15,966 bases of DNA from an uncultured Oscillibacter sp. (GCA_900551885.1 URXS01000043.1:1-15966), one strand, 5' to 3'. Shown: positions 6,882 to 14,323, numbered from the stretch's first letter. Numbers and translations: made by a program. Notes: generated from the sequence alone by a model not told the origin.

Positions 6882-6993
6882 AGTGGACGCAGGCGCCGCC
6901 AAGAGAGGGTACGCCTGCCGCGGCGGCGCTGTCCAGGGTACAGACGCCGTCCTGCTGGTACACGCACTGGCTGGTACAGGGAATCAGGCTCAT
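6736..6993 (-). CDS. Small Cys-rich protein, antisense overlap with radA
   Basis: The first 40 residues, MSLIPCTSQCVYQQDGVC followed by TLDSAAAAG and ending ACVHFIP, have a four-cysteine pattern (CxxxC, C, C) like short DUF1540-style proteins that are frequent in Clostridia and probably bind a metal. After FIP the frame has no stop and runs 45 more residues (low-complexity, Pro/Ala/Arg-rich) on the strand opposite radA, ending at 6736. The native stop seems to have been lost, or the tail is tolerated. The ATG at 6993 has only a weak GGATGG site upstream; the frame is open farther up but without similarity. I trust the core more than the tail. Function unknown. Confidence 0.5.
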   Translation of the reverse strand: MSLIPCTSQCVYQQDGVCTLDSAAAAGVPSLGGACVHFIPANQGRLGSPHRYSRPEAAPDPEAPSAFRSGAAAPDTGGSPDDGSH

Positions 6994-7194
6994 GAGCAAC
7001 CATCCGTTCTGAAAGAAAGTTTTTGGGTCGCAGATAGCTTGGCCGGATGAGGGCGGTTTTATGTCCGCCGGCGGGTTGGAAGCGCACCGCAGCCGCCCAG
7101 CAGCACGGACAGTCCATGCAGTCCCGGCAGAAACCGCTGGCAGAAAAACCGCGCGGTGCGAATCGCTGCAAACAGAATTTGTACAAGTGTAAAT

Positions 7195-7232
7195 CTCCCG
7201 GCGGCTGCCGGACTGCCTGCGACCGCCGGGAG
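7195..7232. repeat. GC-rich inverted repeat
   Basis: CTCCCGGCGG (7195-7204) and CCGCCGGGAG (7223-7232) form a perfect 10-bp stem with an 18-base loop. No T run follows on either strand. The stretch 6994-7423 otherwise holds no gene I can support. Confidence 0.6.
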
Positions 7233-7268
7233 AGACGTTGAGAGAGGAGGTTTCGCGGGGATACTGTA

Positions 7269-7298
7269 AATTGAACAAAATAAAAATTTTGTTCAATT
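7269..7298. promoter_or_regulatory. Perfect AT-rich palindrome upstream of the xer gene
   Basis: AATTGAACAAAAT and its exact reverse complement flank a four-base AAAA centre, giving 13-bp arms in otherwise GC-rich DNA. There is no T run after it, so it is more like an operator or recombinase site than a terminator. It is 125 bases upstream of the recombinase start. Confidence 0.6.
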
Positions 7299-7321
7299 CA
7301 GGGGAGGGCAAAACAGCTCTG

Positions 7322-7340
7322 GAGCCCTTCGGGGCTCTTT
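7322..7340 (+). terminator. UUCG-capped hairpin in the xer leader
   Basis: GAGCCC-TTCG-GGGCTC followed by TTT (7338-7340). Stable tetraloop hairpin with a short T run; could be a weak terminator or attenuator ahead of the recombinase gene. Confidence 0.4.
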
Positions 7341-7366
7341 CGGACAAGCCAGCCTCTTCTGGCCCT

Positions 7367-7394
7367 GGTCCGGGCCGGTTCCGGCGCCCGGACC
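7367..7394 (+). repeat. Hairpin just before the xer start codon
   Basis: GGTCCGGGC (7367-7375) pairs with GCCCGGACC (7386-7394), a 9-bp GC-rich stem with a 10-base loop ending 29 bases before the ATG at 7424. It may affect translation initiation. Confidence 0.5.
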
Positions 7395-7423
7395 CGTTCT
7401 GCCGGTCTCCGCGTAGATTGGAT

Positions 7424-8446
7424 ATGATCGACTACCGCACCCAGGCACCGCAGATCCTGCGGGATTTCCTGGCTTACCATGAGACCATCAAAGCCCACTC
7501 CAAGCGCACCGTAGACGAATACTTCCTAGACCTGCGGAATTTCTTCCGCTATCTCAAGCAGCAGCGGGATCCGTCCCTGGCGGGCCTGGAGCTGGACGAG
7601 ATCGATATTATGGATGTGGATCTGGATTTTGTGGCCAGCGTGACCCTGACGGACATCTATGGCTACATGACCTACCTGAGCCGGGACCGGGTTCAGCACC
7701 AGAACAGCCCCAACTCCGACTACGGCCTGAACGCTGCGTCCCGGGCCCGGAAAATCGCTACCATCCGGTCGTTCTACAATTACCTGACCAACAAGATGCA
7801 CCTACTTCGTGAAAATCCTGTCAAAGATATCGATTCTCCGAAACTGAAGAAAACATTGCCGAAATATCTGACTTTGGACGAAAGCATCCAGCTTTTGGAC
7901 TCCGTGGACGGGAAAAATCAGGAGCGGGATTACTGTATTCTGACGCTGTTTCTCAACTGTGGGCTGCGGATCAGCGAGCTGGTGGGCCTGAACCGCCGGG
8001 ATATCCAGGGGGATTCCCTGCGGGTCCTGGGCAAAGGCAACAAGGTCCGCATCATCTACCTAAATGACGCCTGCCAGGAGGCGCTGAAGCGATATCTGGC
8101 GGTGCGGCGGCCCATCACCGGCCGGGACGCTGACGCGCTGTTTCTCTCCTCCCAGAACGAGCGGGTCAGCCGGTCCACGGTCCATGCCATGGTGAAAAAG
8201 CGGCTGGCGGAGGCGGGCATCGACGCCTCGGAGTATTCCGCCCACAAGCTGCGCCACACCGCCGCCACGCTGATGCTGCAAAACGGTGTGGACGTGCGGG
8301 CGGTCCAGGAGGTCCTGGGCCACGACCATCTGAACACCACGGAGATCTACACTCACATCGACAACGACGCCCTGCGGGTGGCCGCAAAAGCGAATCCCCT
8401 GTCCCGGGTCAGGCGGAAGGGCCGCTCCGGCGGAGAGAAGGACTGA
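7424..8446 (+). CDS. xerC: Tyrosine recombinase of the XerC/XerD type
   Basis: A site-specific recombinase, probably one of the Xer enzymes that resolve chromosome dimers at dif. The protein has 340 residues. A SAM-like core-binding domain lies at about 10-125, and the catalytic domain at 140-325 has the complete set R182 (CGLRISEL), K207, H274 and R277 (HKLRHT), H300 (LGHDHL) and the nucleophile Y309 (EIYTHI). The start at ATG 7424 is chosen from the family N-terminus; the frame is open to a TTG at 7238, but that extension includes the palindrome and hairpins and has no homology. The ribosome site is weak (TTGGAT). No phage genes are near, which favours a housekeeping role. XerC versus XerD cannot be decided from sequence alone. 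Confidence 0.93.
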   Translation: MIDYRTQAPQILRDFLAYHETIKAHSKRTVDEYFLDLRNFFRYLKQQRDPSLAGLELDEIDIMDVDLDFVASVTLTDIYGYMTYLSRDRVQHQNSPNSDYGLNAASRARKIATIRSFYNYLTNKMHLLRENPVKDIDSPKLKKTLPKYLTLDESIQLLDSVDGKNQERDYCILTLFLNCGLRISELVGLNRRDIQGDSLRVLGKGNKVRIIYLNDACQEALKRYLAVRRPITGRDADALFLSSQNERVSRSTVHAMVKKRLAEAGIDASEYSAHKLRHTAATLMLQNGVDVRAVQEVLGHDHLNTTEIYTHIDNDALRVAAKANPLSRVRRKGRSGGEKD

Positions 8447-8520
8447 GCGGACGAAGGTTCCGCTCCCCCCTTCCCCTGTCTCCTTCACGAAAAAAGACTT
8501 CTCCGGGAGGCCCGGCAATC

Positions 8521-8616
8521 AGCGGATCTCCTCATCGGTCCGCAGGTGCGTCACCGGGCAGGCCCGCCGCTTAGGCCCCCCACGCCCCTGGAAGCCGGGG
8601 TCTTCCCCGCCGCCCG
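8521..8616 (-). pseudogene. radA: Inverted partial copy of radA (codons 40-72), frameshifted
   Basis: Read on the minus strand, 8616 to 8521 aligns with radA bases 5622-5718. I count six mismatches and a one-base deletion (CCC in radA, CC here) over 97 positions, about 93% identity. The deletion shifts the frame, and the match ends at CGC TGA, a stop in the radA-like frame (the frame giving KRRACPVT then LRTDEEIR). It is a non-coding remnant. On its radA-5' side it directly abuts repeat copy B; on the other side the similarity ends abruptly. This explains about a quarter of the gene-free stretch 8447-8813. Confidence 0.85.
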
Positions 8617-8723
8617 TTGTCCCTCATCCGTTATTTGCTGCGCACCCACAGGGGAAGCCAAGCGGCGCGGCAAGGGTCAAAGCTTCCCCTGGGGAAAGCT
8701 GGCGCGCAGCGCCTGATGAGGGG
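8617..8723. repeat. Dispersed palindromic repeat, copy B (outward-facing pair of units)
   Basis: Same building blocks as 5350-5472 but turned outward. TTGTCCCTCATCCG (8617-8630) is at the left, with a degenerate half hairpin AGGGGAAGCC (8650-8659). The right unit has AGCTTCCCC/GGGGAAAGCT (8681-8700), the hairpin GGCGC-GCA-GCGCC (8701-8713) and TGATGAGGGG (8714-8723). No coding potential; the left edge touches the radA fragment. Confidence 0.75.
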
Positions 8724-8747
8724 ACGATGCACGGCAGAAAGGCAGAA

Positions 8748-8780
8748 AAATACCGCCCGCTAATAAAGCGGGCGGTATTT
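8748..8780. terminator. Terminator between xer and the zinc-ribbon gene
   Basis: A perfect 13-bp stem (8748-8760 with 8768-8780) around TAATAAA. On the minus strand it continues into TATTTTTCTG, a good U run for the zinc-ribbon gene ending at 8814; on the plus strand the run is only TTT. Confidence 0.85.
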
Positions 8781-8813
8781 CGTAGCACCATTTATAAAAA
8801 CCGAAAACGGTCC

Positions 8814-9095
8814 TTATCTCTGCTGCTCTCTCATCTTGGCGAAGCACTCGCTGCAGTAGACCGGACGGTCAGACTTCGGCTCAAAGGGAACTCTGGCCTC
8901 GCCGCCGCAGGCAGCGCAAACAGCGGTGAAGTACTCGCGGGGGCCGCGGGCCGCGTTCTTGCGGGCATCCCGGCAGGCCTTGCAGCGCTGGGGCTCGTTC
9001 TGGAAGCCGCGCTCCGCGTAGAACTCCTGCTCACCGGCGGTGAACACGAACTCCTGGCCGCACTCTTTGCACACTAAAGTCTTGTCTTCGTACAT
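8814..9095 (-). CDS. Small zinc-ribbon protein with four CxxC motifs
   Basis: A 93-residue protein with CxxC pairs at C9/C12 (CKECG), C38/C41 (CKACRD), C60/C63 (CAACGG) and C81/C84 (CSECF). The pairs probably form two zinc-ribbon units, as in the zinc-binding domain family common in Firmicutes and other bacteria (VCKECGQEFVFTAGEQEFY is typical). The segment ARKNAARGPREYF is basic and could contact nucleic acid; this is inference. The start ATG at 9095 has GAGAGGG upstream; the frame is open to 9251 but that part is antisense-like overlap with the sigma-factor gene. It lies 38 bases after the sigH-like gene on the same strand and ends at the terminator 8748-8780, so the two are probably co-transcribed. 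Exact function unknown. Confidence 0.88.
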   Translation of the reverse strand: MYEDKTLVCKECGQEFVFTAGEQEFYAERGFQNEPQRCKACRDARKNAARGPREYFTAVCAACGGEARVPFEPKSDRPVYCSECFAKMREQQR

Positions 9096-9132
9096 GTCTT
9101 TACCCTCTCTTTGAAAAGAAAAATATATTGCG

Positions 9133-9148
9133 CTCAGCTTCCGCTGAG
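9133..9148 (-). terminator. Weak hairpin at the end of the sigH-like gene
   Basis: On the minus strand CTCAGC-GGAA-GCTGAG includes the TGA stop and is followed by CGCAATATATTTTTCTTTT. The six-bp stem and separated T run suggest partial termination or attenuation before the zinc-ribbon gene. Confidence 0.35.
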
Positions 9149-9775
9149 ATCGCCGGATTGAAGCTGCCGTGCTACCTTGCGCCGAATGCGCTGCACGGCG
9201 TTGTCCACGGACTTTGGAGCCTTGCCTACCGTCTCGGCAATTTCCCTGCATGAAAGACCGTCCAAATAGTACCCCAAAATCTCTGCTTCAAACTCGGACA
9301 ACTGTTTCCGGACACCGGCTAAGAGGGCTGCTGTGTGCTCCCGGTCGATCAGGAAGTCTTCGGGATTCCGCTGCGCCAAATGACTGGTACCAGAGGTGTA
9401 GGAGTTGCTGTCAAGGAAGGGTGTATCCAGGGGAACCGACTGATTGAGCGGTGAATGCTTATCCCGCGCGGCTGCGCGGAGTACGGAATACAGTCGGCTG
9501 CGAATGCAGATTTCCGCGAACGTCCGAAACGACGCCTCTTTGGCGGCATCGTATTCCCGGACGGCTTTAATGAGTCCCACCATCCCCTCTTGAGTCAGGT
9601 CCTCGCTGTCGCCGCCAATGAGAAAGAACGGACGGGCGCAGGTGCGCACCAGCCGGTTATAGCGGGTCACCAGGACCTCCTCAGCCTCCCGGTTTCCGGC
9701 GGCGGCCAAGGCGCACAGCGCCTCATCTCCACGGCGGTCCAGGGGCGGGTTGGGTTGCTCATAAGAATTACACAT
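9134..9775 (-). CDS. sigH: RNA polymerase sigma factor, SigH (Spo0H)-like
   Basis: A sigma-70 family factor of 213 residues that resembles sigma-H, which in Bacillus directs transition-phase and early sporulation genes. Region 2 is visible as FFLIGGDSEDLTQEGMVGL (50-68) and SFRTFAEICIRSRL (82-95), followed by RDKHSPLNQSVPLD, a sigma-H hallmark. Region 4 covers about 155-205 with the helix-turn-helix LDGLSCREIAETVGKAPKS (171-189) and VDNAVQRIRRKV. No region 1.1 or 3 domain is seen. The ATG at 9775 gives a family-like N-terminus, with the conserved part beginning near residue 17, but has no ribosome binding site: the strong promoter sits directly upstream. It follows glmM on the same strand, with its own promoter in the 66-base gap. 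It could alternatively be another sporulation or stress sigma, but similarity in the linker favours SigH. Confidence 0.9.
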   Translation of the reverse strand: MCNSYEQPNPPLDRRGDEALCALAAAGNREAEEVLVTRYNRLVRTCARPFFLIGGDSEDLTQEGMVGLIKAVREYDAAKEASFRTFAEICIRSRLYSVLRAAARDKHSPLNQSVPLDTPFLDSNSYTSGTSHLAQRNPEDFLIDREHTAALLAGVRKQLSEFEAEILGYYLDGLSCREIAETVGKAPKSVDNAVQRIRRKVARQLQSGDLSGS

Positions 9776-9780
9776 ATGTC

Positions 9781-9810
9781 ATTATACCCGTCTATCCTTT
9801 GAAATGTCAA
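9781..9810 (-). promoter_or_regulatory. Consensus sigma-A promoter directly at the sigH-like start
   Basis: On the minus strand a perfect TTGACA (9810-9805), 18-base spacer and perfect TATAAT (9786-9781). Transcription should start around 9777-9773, that is, at or within two bases of the ATG at 9775-9773, leaving no leader. Confidence 0.85.
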
Positions 9811-9841
9811 GCAAATTATTAAATCTGCCGGGAAATTTTTC

Positions 9842-11197
<1,356 letters not shown>

Positions 11198-11255
11198 GTT
11201 CAATCAACCTCATTTTCAAATTCAAAAATCGTGTGCCCCAGGTGAAGGCCCAAGC

Positions 11256-11993
11256 CTACCGCTCCAGCAGGTAGTGCAGCATCCGCTCCGGGTTTTCCAG
11301 AAATCGTTTGGTCAACTGGTAATGCTCCGTCTCCCGGTAGGCCACCGGAGAAATGCCCTCCTCCCCAAGCTGGTACAGCCGGGCGCCGGGGAAGGCCATG
11401 AGGATGGGCGAGTGGGTGGCGATGATGAACTGGGAATCCGCCTGTACCAGATGGTCCATCAGAGCGATCAGCGTCAGCAGGCGGGACGGGGACAATGCCG
11501 CCTCCGGCTCGTCCAGCAGGTACAGACCCTGCCCGCCGAAGCGGTGCTCCACCAGGGCCAGGAAGCTCTCCCCGTGGGACTGGCGGTGCAATGACACGCC
11601 GCCGTAGCGGTCGATCAGCCGGGGACCCGGGGTGGTCTCATCCAGCTCGTCGATGTTGGTGGCCACGTTGTAAAAGCTCTCCGCCCGGAGAAAGAAGCCG
11701 TCTTTGGGATAGCGCCGCCGGGCGGGGGTCAGGTACTGCCCCAGCTCGGAATGGGTGGCCCGGGTGGAGAAGGAGAAATTGCGGCTGCCACCTTCGGGAT
11801 TGAATCCGCAGGCCACGGCGATGGCCTCCAGCAGCGTGGACTTGCCGGTGCCGTTCTCCCCGATCAAAAAGGTGACGGGTGCGTCGAACTCCAAGGCGTT
11901 CCCCGCCATCAGATACCGCACCGGCGGCAGGCGGCGCAGATAGCTCTCCGCCGGCAGCTCCCGCCGCAATCGGATGGAAGCCAGATATTCCAC
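11256..11993 (-). CDS. AAA/ABC-type ATPase of unknown role (predicted ATPase, COG3910-like)
   Basis: A 245-residue soluble ATPase with an ABC/SMC-style layout. Walker A is GENGTGKST (45-53), the signature is SHGES (139-143), Walker B is LYLLDEPEAAL with D161 and E162, and the switch histidine is H194 (IATHSP). Such stand-alone RecF/SMC-like ATPases are widespread and mostly uncharacterised, with suggested DNA or stress roles. The start is taken as GTG 11993, with AGGGAGG eight bases upstream; the in-frame GTG at 12002 would touch that ribosome site. Only 23 bases separate it from ruvB, so it is probably translated from the ruvCAB transcript, a context that hints at DNA metabolism. No membrane segment or partner nuclease is visible. 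Confidence 0.88.
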   Translation of the reverse strand: MEYLASIRLRRELPAESYLRRLPPVRYLMAGNALEFDAPVTFLIGENGTGKSTLLEAIAVACGFNPEGGSRNFSFSTRATHSELGQYLTPARRRYPKDGFFLRAESFYNVATNIDELDETTPGPRLIDRYGGVSLHRQSHGESFLALVEHRFGGQGLYLLDEPEAALSPSRLLTLIALMDHLVQADSQFIIATHSPILMAFPGARLYQLGEEGISPVAYRETEHYQLTKRFLENPERMLHYLLER

Positions 11994-12016
11994 GGCGGGC
12001 ACCTCCCTCTCCGGTG

Positions 12017-13078
12017 TTACAGCGTCAGTTGTTCCATGGGGGGCTCTGCCGCCCCGCCGGGCACCGGCAGATGCAGATGCCGGTACGCCTTCTGGGTGAC
12101 GCAGCGGCCCCGGGGCGTCCGGGTCAGGAAGCCCAACTGCATCAGGTACGGCTCATACACGTCCTCCAGGGTCACGGACTCCTCGCCGATGGTGGCGGCC
12201 AGGGTCTCCAGGCCCACAGGGCCGCCGTTGTACATCTCAATGATGGCGCGCAGGACACTGCGGTCCAGCTCGTCCAGACCCAGCTCGTCAATGTCCATCC
12301 ACTTGCGGGCGGCGATGGCGGTCTCCTCGTCAATTGTGCCGTCGCCCTGCACGGTGGCAAAGTCGCGCACGCGCTTGAGCATACGGTTGGCGATACGCGG
12401 CGTGCCGCGGCTGCGGCGGGCGATCTCCTCCGCCCCGTCGTGCTCAATGCTTATGCCGAGGATACCGGCGCTGCGCTCAACGATGCGGCGGAGCTCCTCC
12501 GGCGTATACAGCTCCAGACGGAGAATGACGCCGAAGCGGTCGCGCAGCGGCGCGGAAAGCTGGCCGGAGCGTGTTGTCGCGCCGATGAGCGTAAATTTCG
12601 GCAGATCGAGCCGAATGGAGTTCGCGGAAGGTCCCTTGCCGATGATGATGTCGATGGCGAAGTCCTCCATCGCGGGATATAGGATCTCCTCGACCGCGCG
12701 GTTCATGCGGTGGATCTCGTCCACGAAGAGAATGTCGTTCTCCTGCAGATTTGTGAGAAGCGCCGCAAGATCGCCGGGTTTTTCAATGGTCGGCCCGGAG
12801 GTGATGCGCATATTTACGCCCATCTCGTTGGCGATAACGGCGGCGAGCGTCGTTTTGCCGAGTCCGGGAGGGCCGTGGAGAAGGACGTGGTCGAGCGCTT
12901 CCCCGCGCATCTTTGCTGCCTGAATGAAAATGCGGAGGTTTTCCTTTGCGCGCTCCTGCCCGATATATTCGTTCAGATACCGCGGGCGGAGCGAGCCCTC
13001 GCCGGCATCCTCCGGCAGAGCCGTGGATCGGGTTATCAATTCATTTTCCTGCTCCGCATCCGAAAAGCTGATCGCCAA
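12017..13078 (-). CDS. ruvB: Holliday junction branch-migration ATPase RuvB
   Basis: The motor of the RuvAB complex, moving Holliday junctions in recombination and fork repair. The 353 residues include Walker A GPPGLGKTT (69-77), Walker B FVDEIH (118-123), the sensor segment GATTR (166-170), LSAPLRDRFG (174-183) with the likely arginine finger region, RGTPRIANR (224-232), and a C-terminal winged helix through about 335. The start is a TTG at 13078, with AAAGGAGG nine bases upstream that directly follows the ruvA stop; no ATG fits. It is 16 bases downstream of ruvA and 23 bases upstream of an ATPase gene. Codon use changes along the gene: residues 219-240 use only CGC/CGT for arginine, while the last 35 residues use mostly CGG like genes to the left (see findings). 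The protein itself looks intact. Confidence 0.97.
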   Translation of the reverse strand: MAISFSDAEQENELITRSTALPEDAGEGSLRPRYLNEYIGQERAKENLRIFIQAAKMRGEALDHVLLHGPPGLGKTTLAAVIANEMGVNMRITSGPTIEKPGDLAALLTNLQENDILFVDEIHRMNRAVEEILYPAMEDFAIDIIIGKGPSANSIRLDLPKFTLIGATTRSGQLSAPLRDRFGVILRLELYTPEELRRIVERSAGILGISIEHDGAEEIARRSRGTPRIANRMLKRVRDFATVQGDGTIDEETAIAARKWMDIDELGLDELDRSVLRAIIEMYNGGPVGLETLAATIGEESVTLEDVYEPYLMQLGFLTRTPRGRCVTQKAYRHLHLPVPGGAAEPPMEQLTL

Positions 13079-13094
13079 GCTGCTCCGCCTCCTT

Positions 13095-13703
13095 TTACTT
13101 CATCAGTTTTTTCAGCCCCTGCCGTACGATATCCTCGACGGACAGATTCTGAATATCCAGTCCTTTGAGCGCTGCGGCGATCTCGTTTCCGCCGTAGCCG
13201 AGCACGCCGAGCGCCGCCGCCGCATCGGAGAGCTTGTCTCCGCCGGATGCCGCCGCGGGCGCATAAGCGCCGGAAGAGCCGAAAGAGCTGTCCCCGACGG
13301 CGCCGCCGGAGAATTTATCTTTCAGCTCCATGATCACGCGCTGCGCGATCTTTTTCCCGATACCGGGGGCTGCCATCAGCGCCTTCTCGTTGCCGGACAT
13401 AATAGCAAGAGAGAGGGATTCCGGCGTGTTCGCGGAGAGGATCGCCTGCGCGGCCTTCGCGCCGACGCCGGAAACGCCGATCAGCAGCTCAAAGCAGCGC
13501 TTTTCCTCCGCTGTCGCGAAGCCGTAAATGTCAAAGCAGTCCTCACGGATGATCGTGCAGGTATAAAACCGGGCCTTCTCGCCGATGCGTACCCGCGAAA
13601 GCGAGTTGACCGTGGTATTGACAGCATATCCCACACCGCCGCAGTCCACGACGGCGACGGGGCCGTCGATCAGGGAAACGACGCCTTCTATATAGTAGAA
13701 CAC
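13095..13703 (-). CDS. ruvA: Holliday junction DNA-binding protein RuvA
   Basis: The junction-recognising subunit that recruits RuvB. The 202-residue length is typical. Domain I (1-62) is an OB fold beginning MFYYIEGVVSLIDG. Domain II has two helix-hairpin-helix motifs, LIGVSGVGAKAAQAIL (74-89) and MAAPGIGKKIAQRVI (110-124). A flexible Ser/Gly/Ala linker (132-155) leads to the small RuvB-binding domain III (about 156-202). The start is a GTG at 13703, which overlaps the 3' end of ruvC by 16 bases, so translation is probably coupled; the ribosome site is weak. Middle gene of ruvCAB. Confidence 0.96.
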   Translation of the reverse strand: MFYYIEGVVSLIDGPVAVVDCGGVGYAVNTTVNSLSRVRIGEKARFYTCTIIREDCFDIYGFATAEEKRCFELLIGVSGVGAKAAQAILSANTPESLSLAIMSGNEKALMAAPGIGKKIAQRVIMELKDKFSGGAVGDSSFGSSGAYAPAAASGGDKLSDAAAALGVLGYGGNEIAAALKGLDIQNLSVEDIVRQGLKKLMK

Positions 13704-14203
13704 AGATCCCGGTCACCTTCCCTTGTTAAAAGCGATGTAGCACTGCGGGCGTGGCAGAGCGCGATAGCGACCGCGTCCGCCGCGTCATCCGGCCGCGGAA
13801 CGGCGGTCAGATGTAAAATGCGACGAACCATGTCCATGACCTGCCGTTTTTCCGCCATGCCGTATCCCACGACGGCCTGCTTCACCTGCATGGGCGTATA
13901 CTCATACACTGGCACGCCGCAGCGAAACGCGCAGAGCAATATGACGCCGCGGGCATGCGCAACAGGGATGCCTGTCGTGATGTTTTTACTGAAGAAAAGC
14001 TCCTCAATGGAGATAGCATCCGGATCGCAGGAGCGGATCAGCTCCTCGAGATCCGAATAGATCCGGTCAAGGCGCGATGAGAGCGGAGTATGCGCCGGAG
14101 TCGTGATGACGCCGCAGGAAATCATCCTCTGATGCATGCCAGAGGATTCCACCAGCCCAAAGCCGACGGTAGCGACGCCGGGGTCAATGCCGAGAATTTT
14201 CAT
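13688..14203 (-). CDS. ruvC: Holliday junction resolvase RuvC
   Basis: The endonuclease that cuts Holliday junctions in the RuvABC pathway. The protein has 171 residues. Catalytic acidic residues are in place: D7 (GIDPG), E67 (SIEELFF), D140 and D143 (DDAADA). The TPMQVKQAVVGYG segment (103-115) is also characteristic. The ATG at 14203 is chosen from family length and the AAAGGGGAG site upstream; a longer frame upward to 14308 would run through the promoter and the preceding terminator. First gene of ruvC-ruvA-ruvB, with its own promoter at 14229-14257. Confidence 0.97.
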   Translation of the reverse strand: MKILGIDPGVATVGFGLVESSGMHQRMISCGVITTPAHTPLSSRLDRIYSDLEELIRSCDPDAISIEELFFSKNITTGIPVAHARGVILLCAFRCGVPVYEYTPMQVKQAVVGYGMAEKRQVMDMVRRILHLTAVPRPDDAADAVAIALCHARSATSLLTREGDRDLCSTI

Positions 14204-14228
14204 GCCGCTCCCCTTTCTTATCTTATTA

Positions 14229-14257
14229 ATTCTACCATAAAACCGTTTCCATAGCAA
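14229..14257 (-). promoter_or_regulatory. Sigma-A promoter of the ruvCAB operon
   Basis: On the minus strand TTGCTA (14257-14252), 17-base spacer, TAGAAT (14234-14229). The start would be near 14222, about 19 bases before the ruvC ATG. It lies between the terminator at 14277-14305 and ruvC. No LexA-type box (GAAC...GTTC) was seen. Confidence 0.7.
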
Positions 14258-14271
14258 TGCTTTTCCGAGAG

Positions 14272-14305
14272 AGGAAAAACGGGTTGGAGCAATTCCAACC
14301 CGTTT
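14272..14305 (-). terminator. Terminator of the P-type ATPase-like gene
   Basis: A perfect 12-bp stem (14277-14288 with 14294-14305) around a five-base loop. Read on the minus strand it runs into CGTTTTTCC, a U run, 19 bases after the stop of the ATPase-like gene. Confidence 0.9.
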
Positions 14306-14323
14306 CAAAAGTTTATGGAAAAC

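Noticed and set aside
7038..7053. Third copy of the dispersed repeat (GGCCGGATGAGGG)
   Set aside because: Only about 13 bases match the end of a unit and no hairpin accompanies it; too short to call.
7269..7298. dif site for the Xer recombinase
   Set aside because: The arms do not resemble known Firmicute dif half-sites and the centre is four bases rather than six; left as an unassigned palindrome.
7238..7423. TTG start giving a longer tyrosine recombinase
   Set aside because: The extra 62 residues come from the palindrome and hairpins and have no family similarity.
14204..14308. 35-residue N-terminal extension of ruvC
   Set aside because: It would cover the ruv promoter and part of the upstream terminator; GIDPG near the N-terminus fixes the start at 14203.
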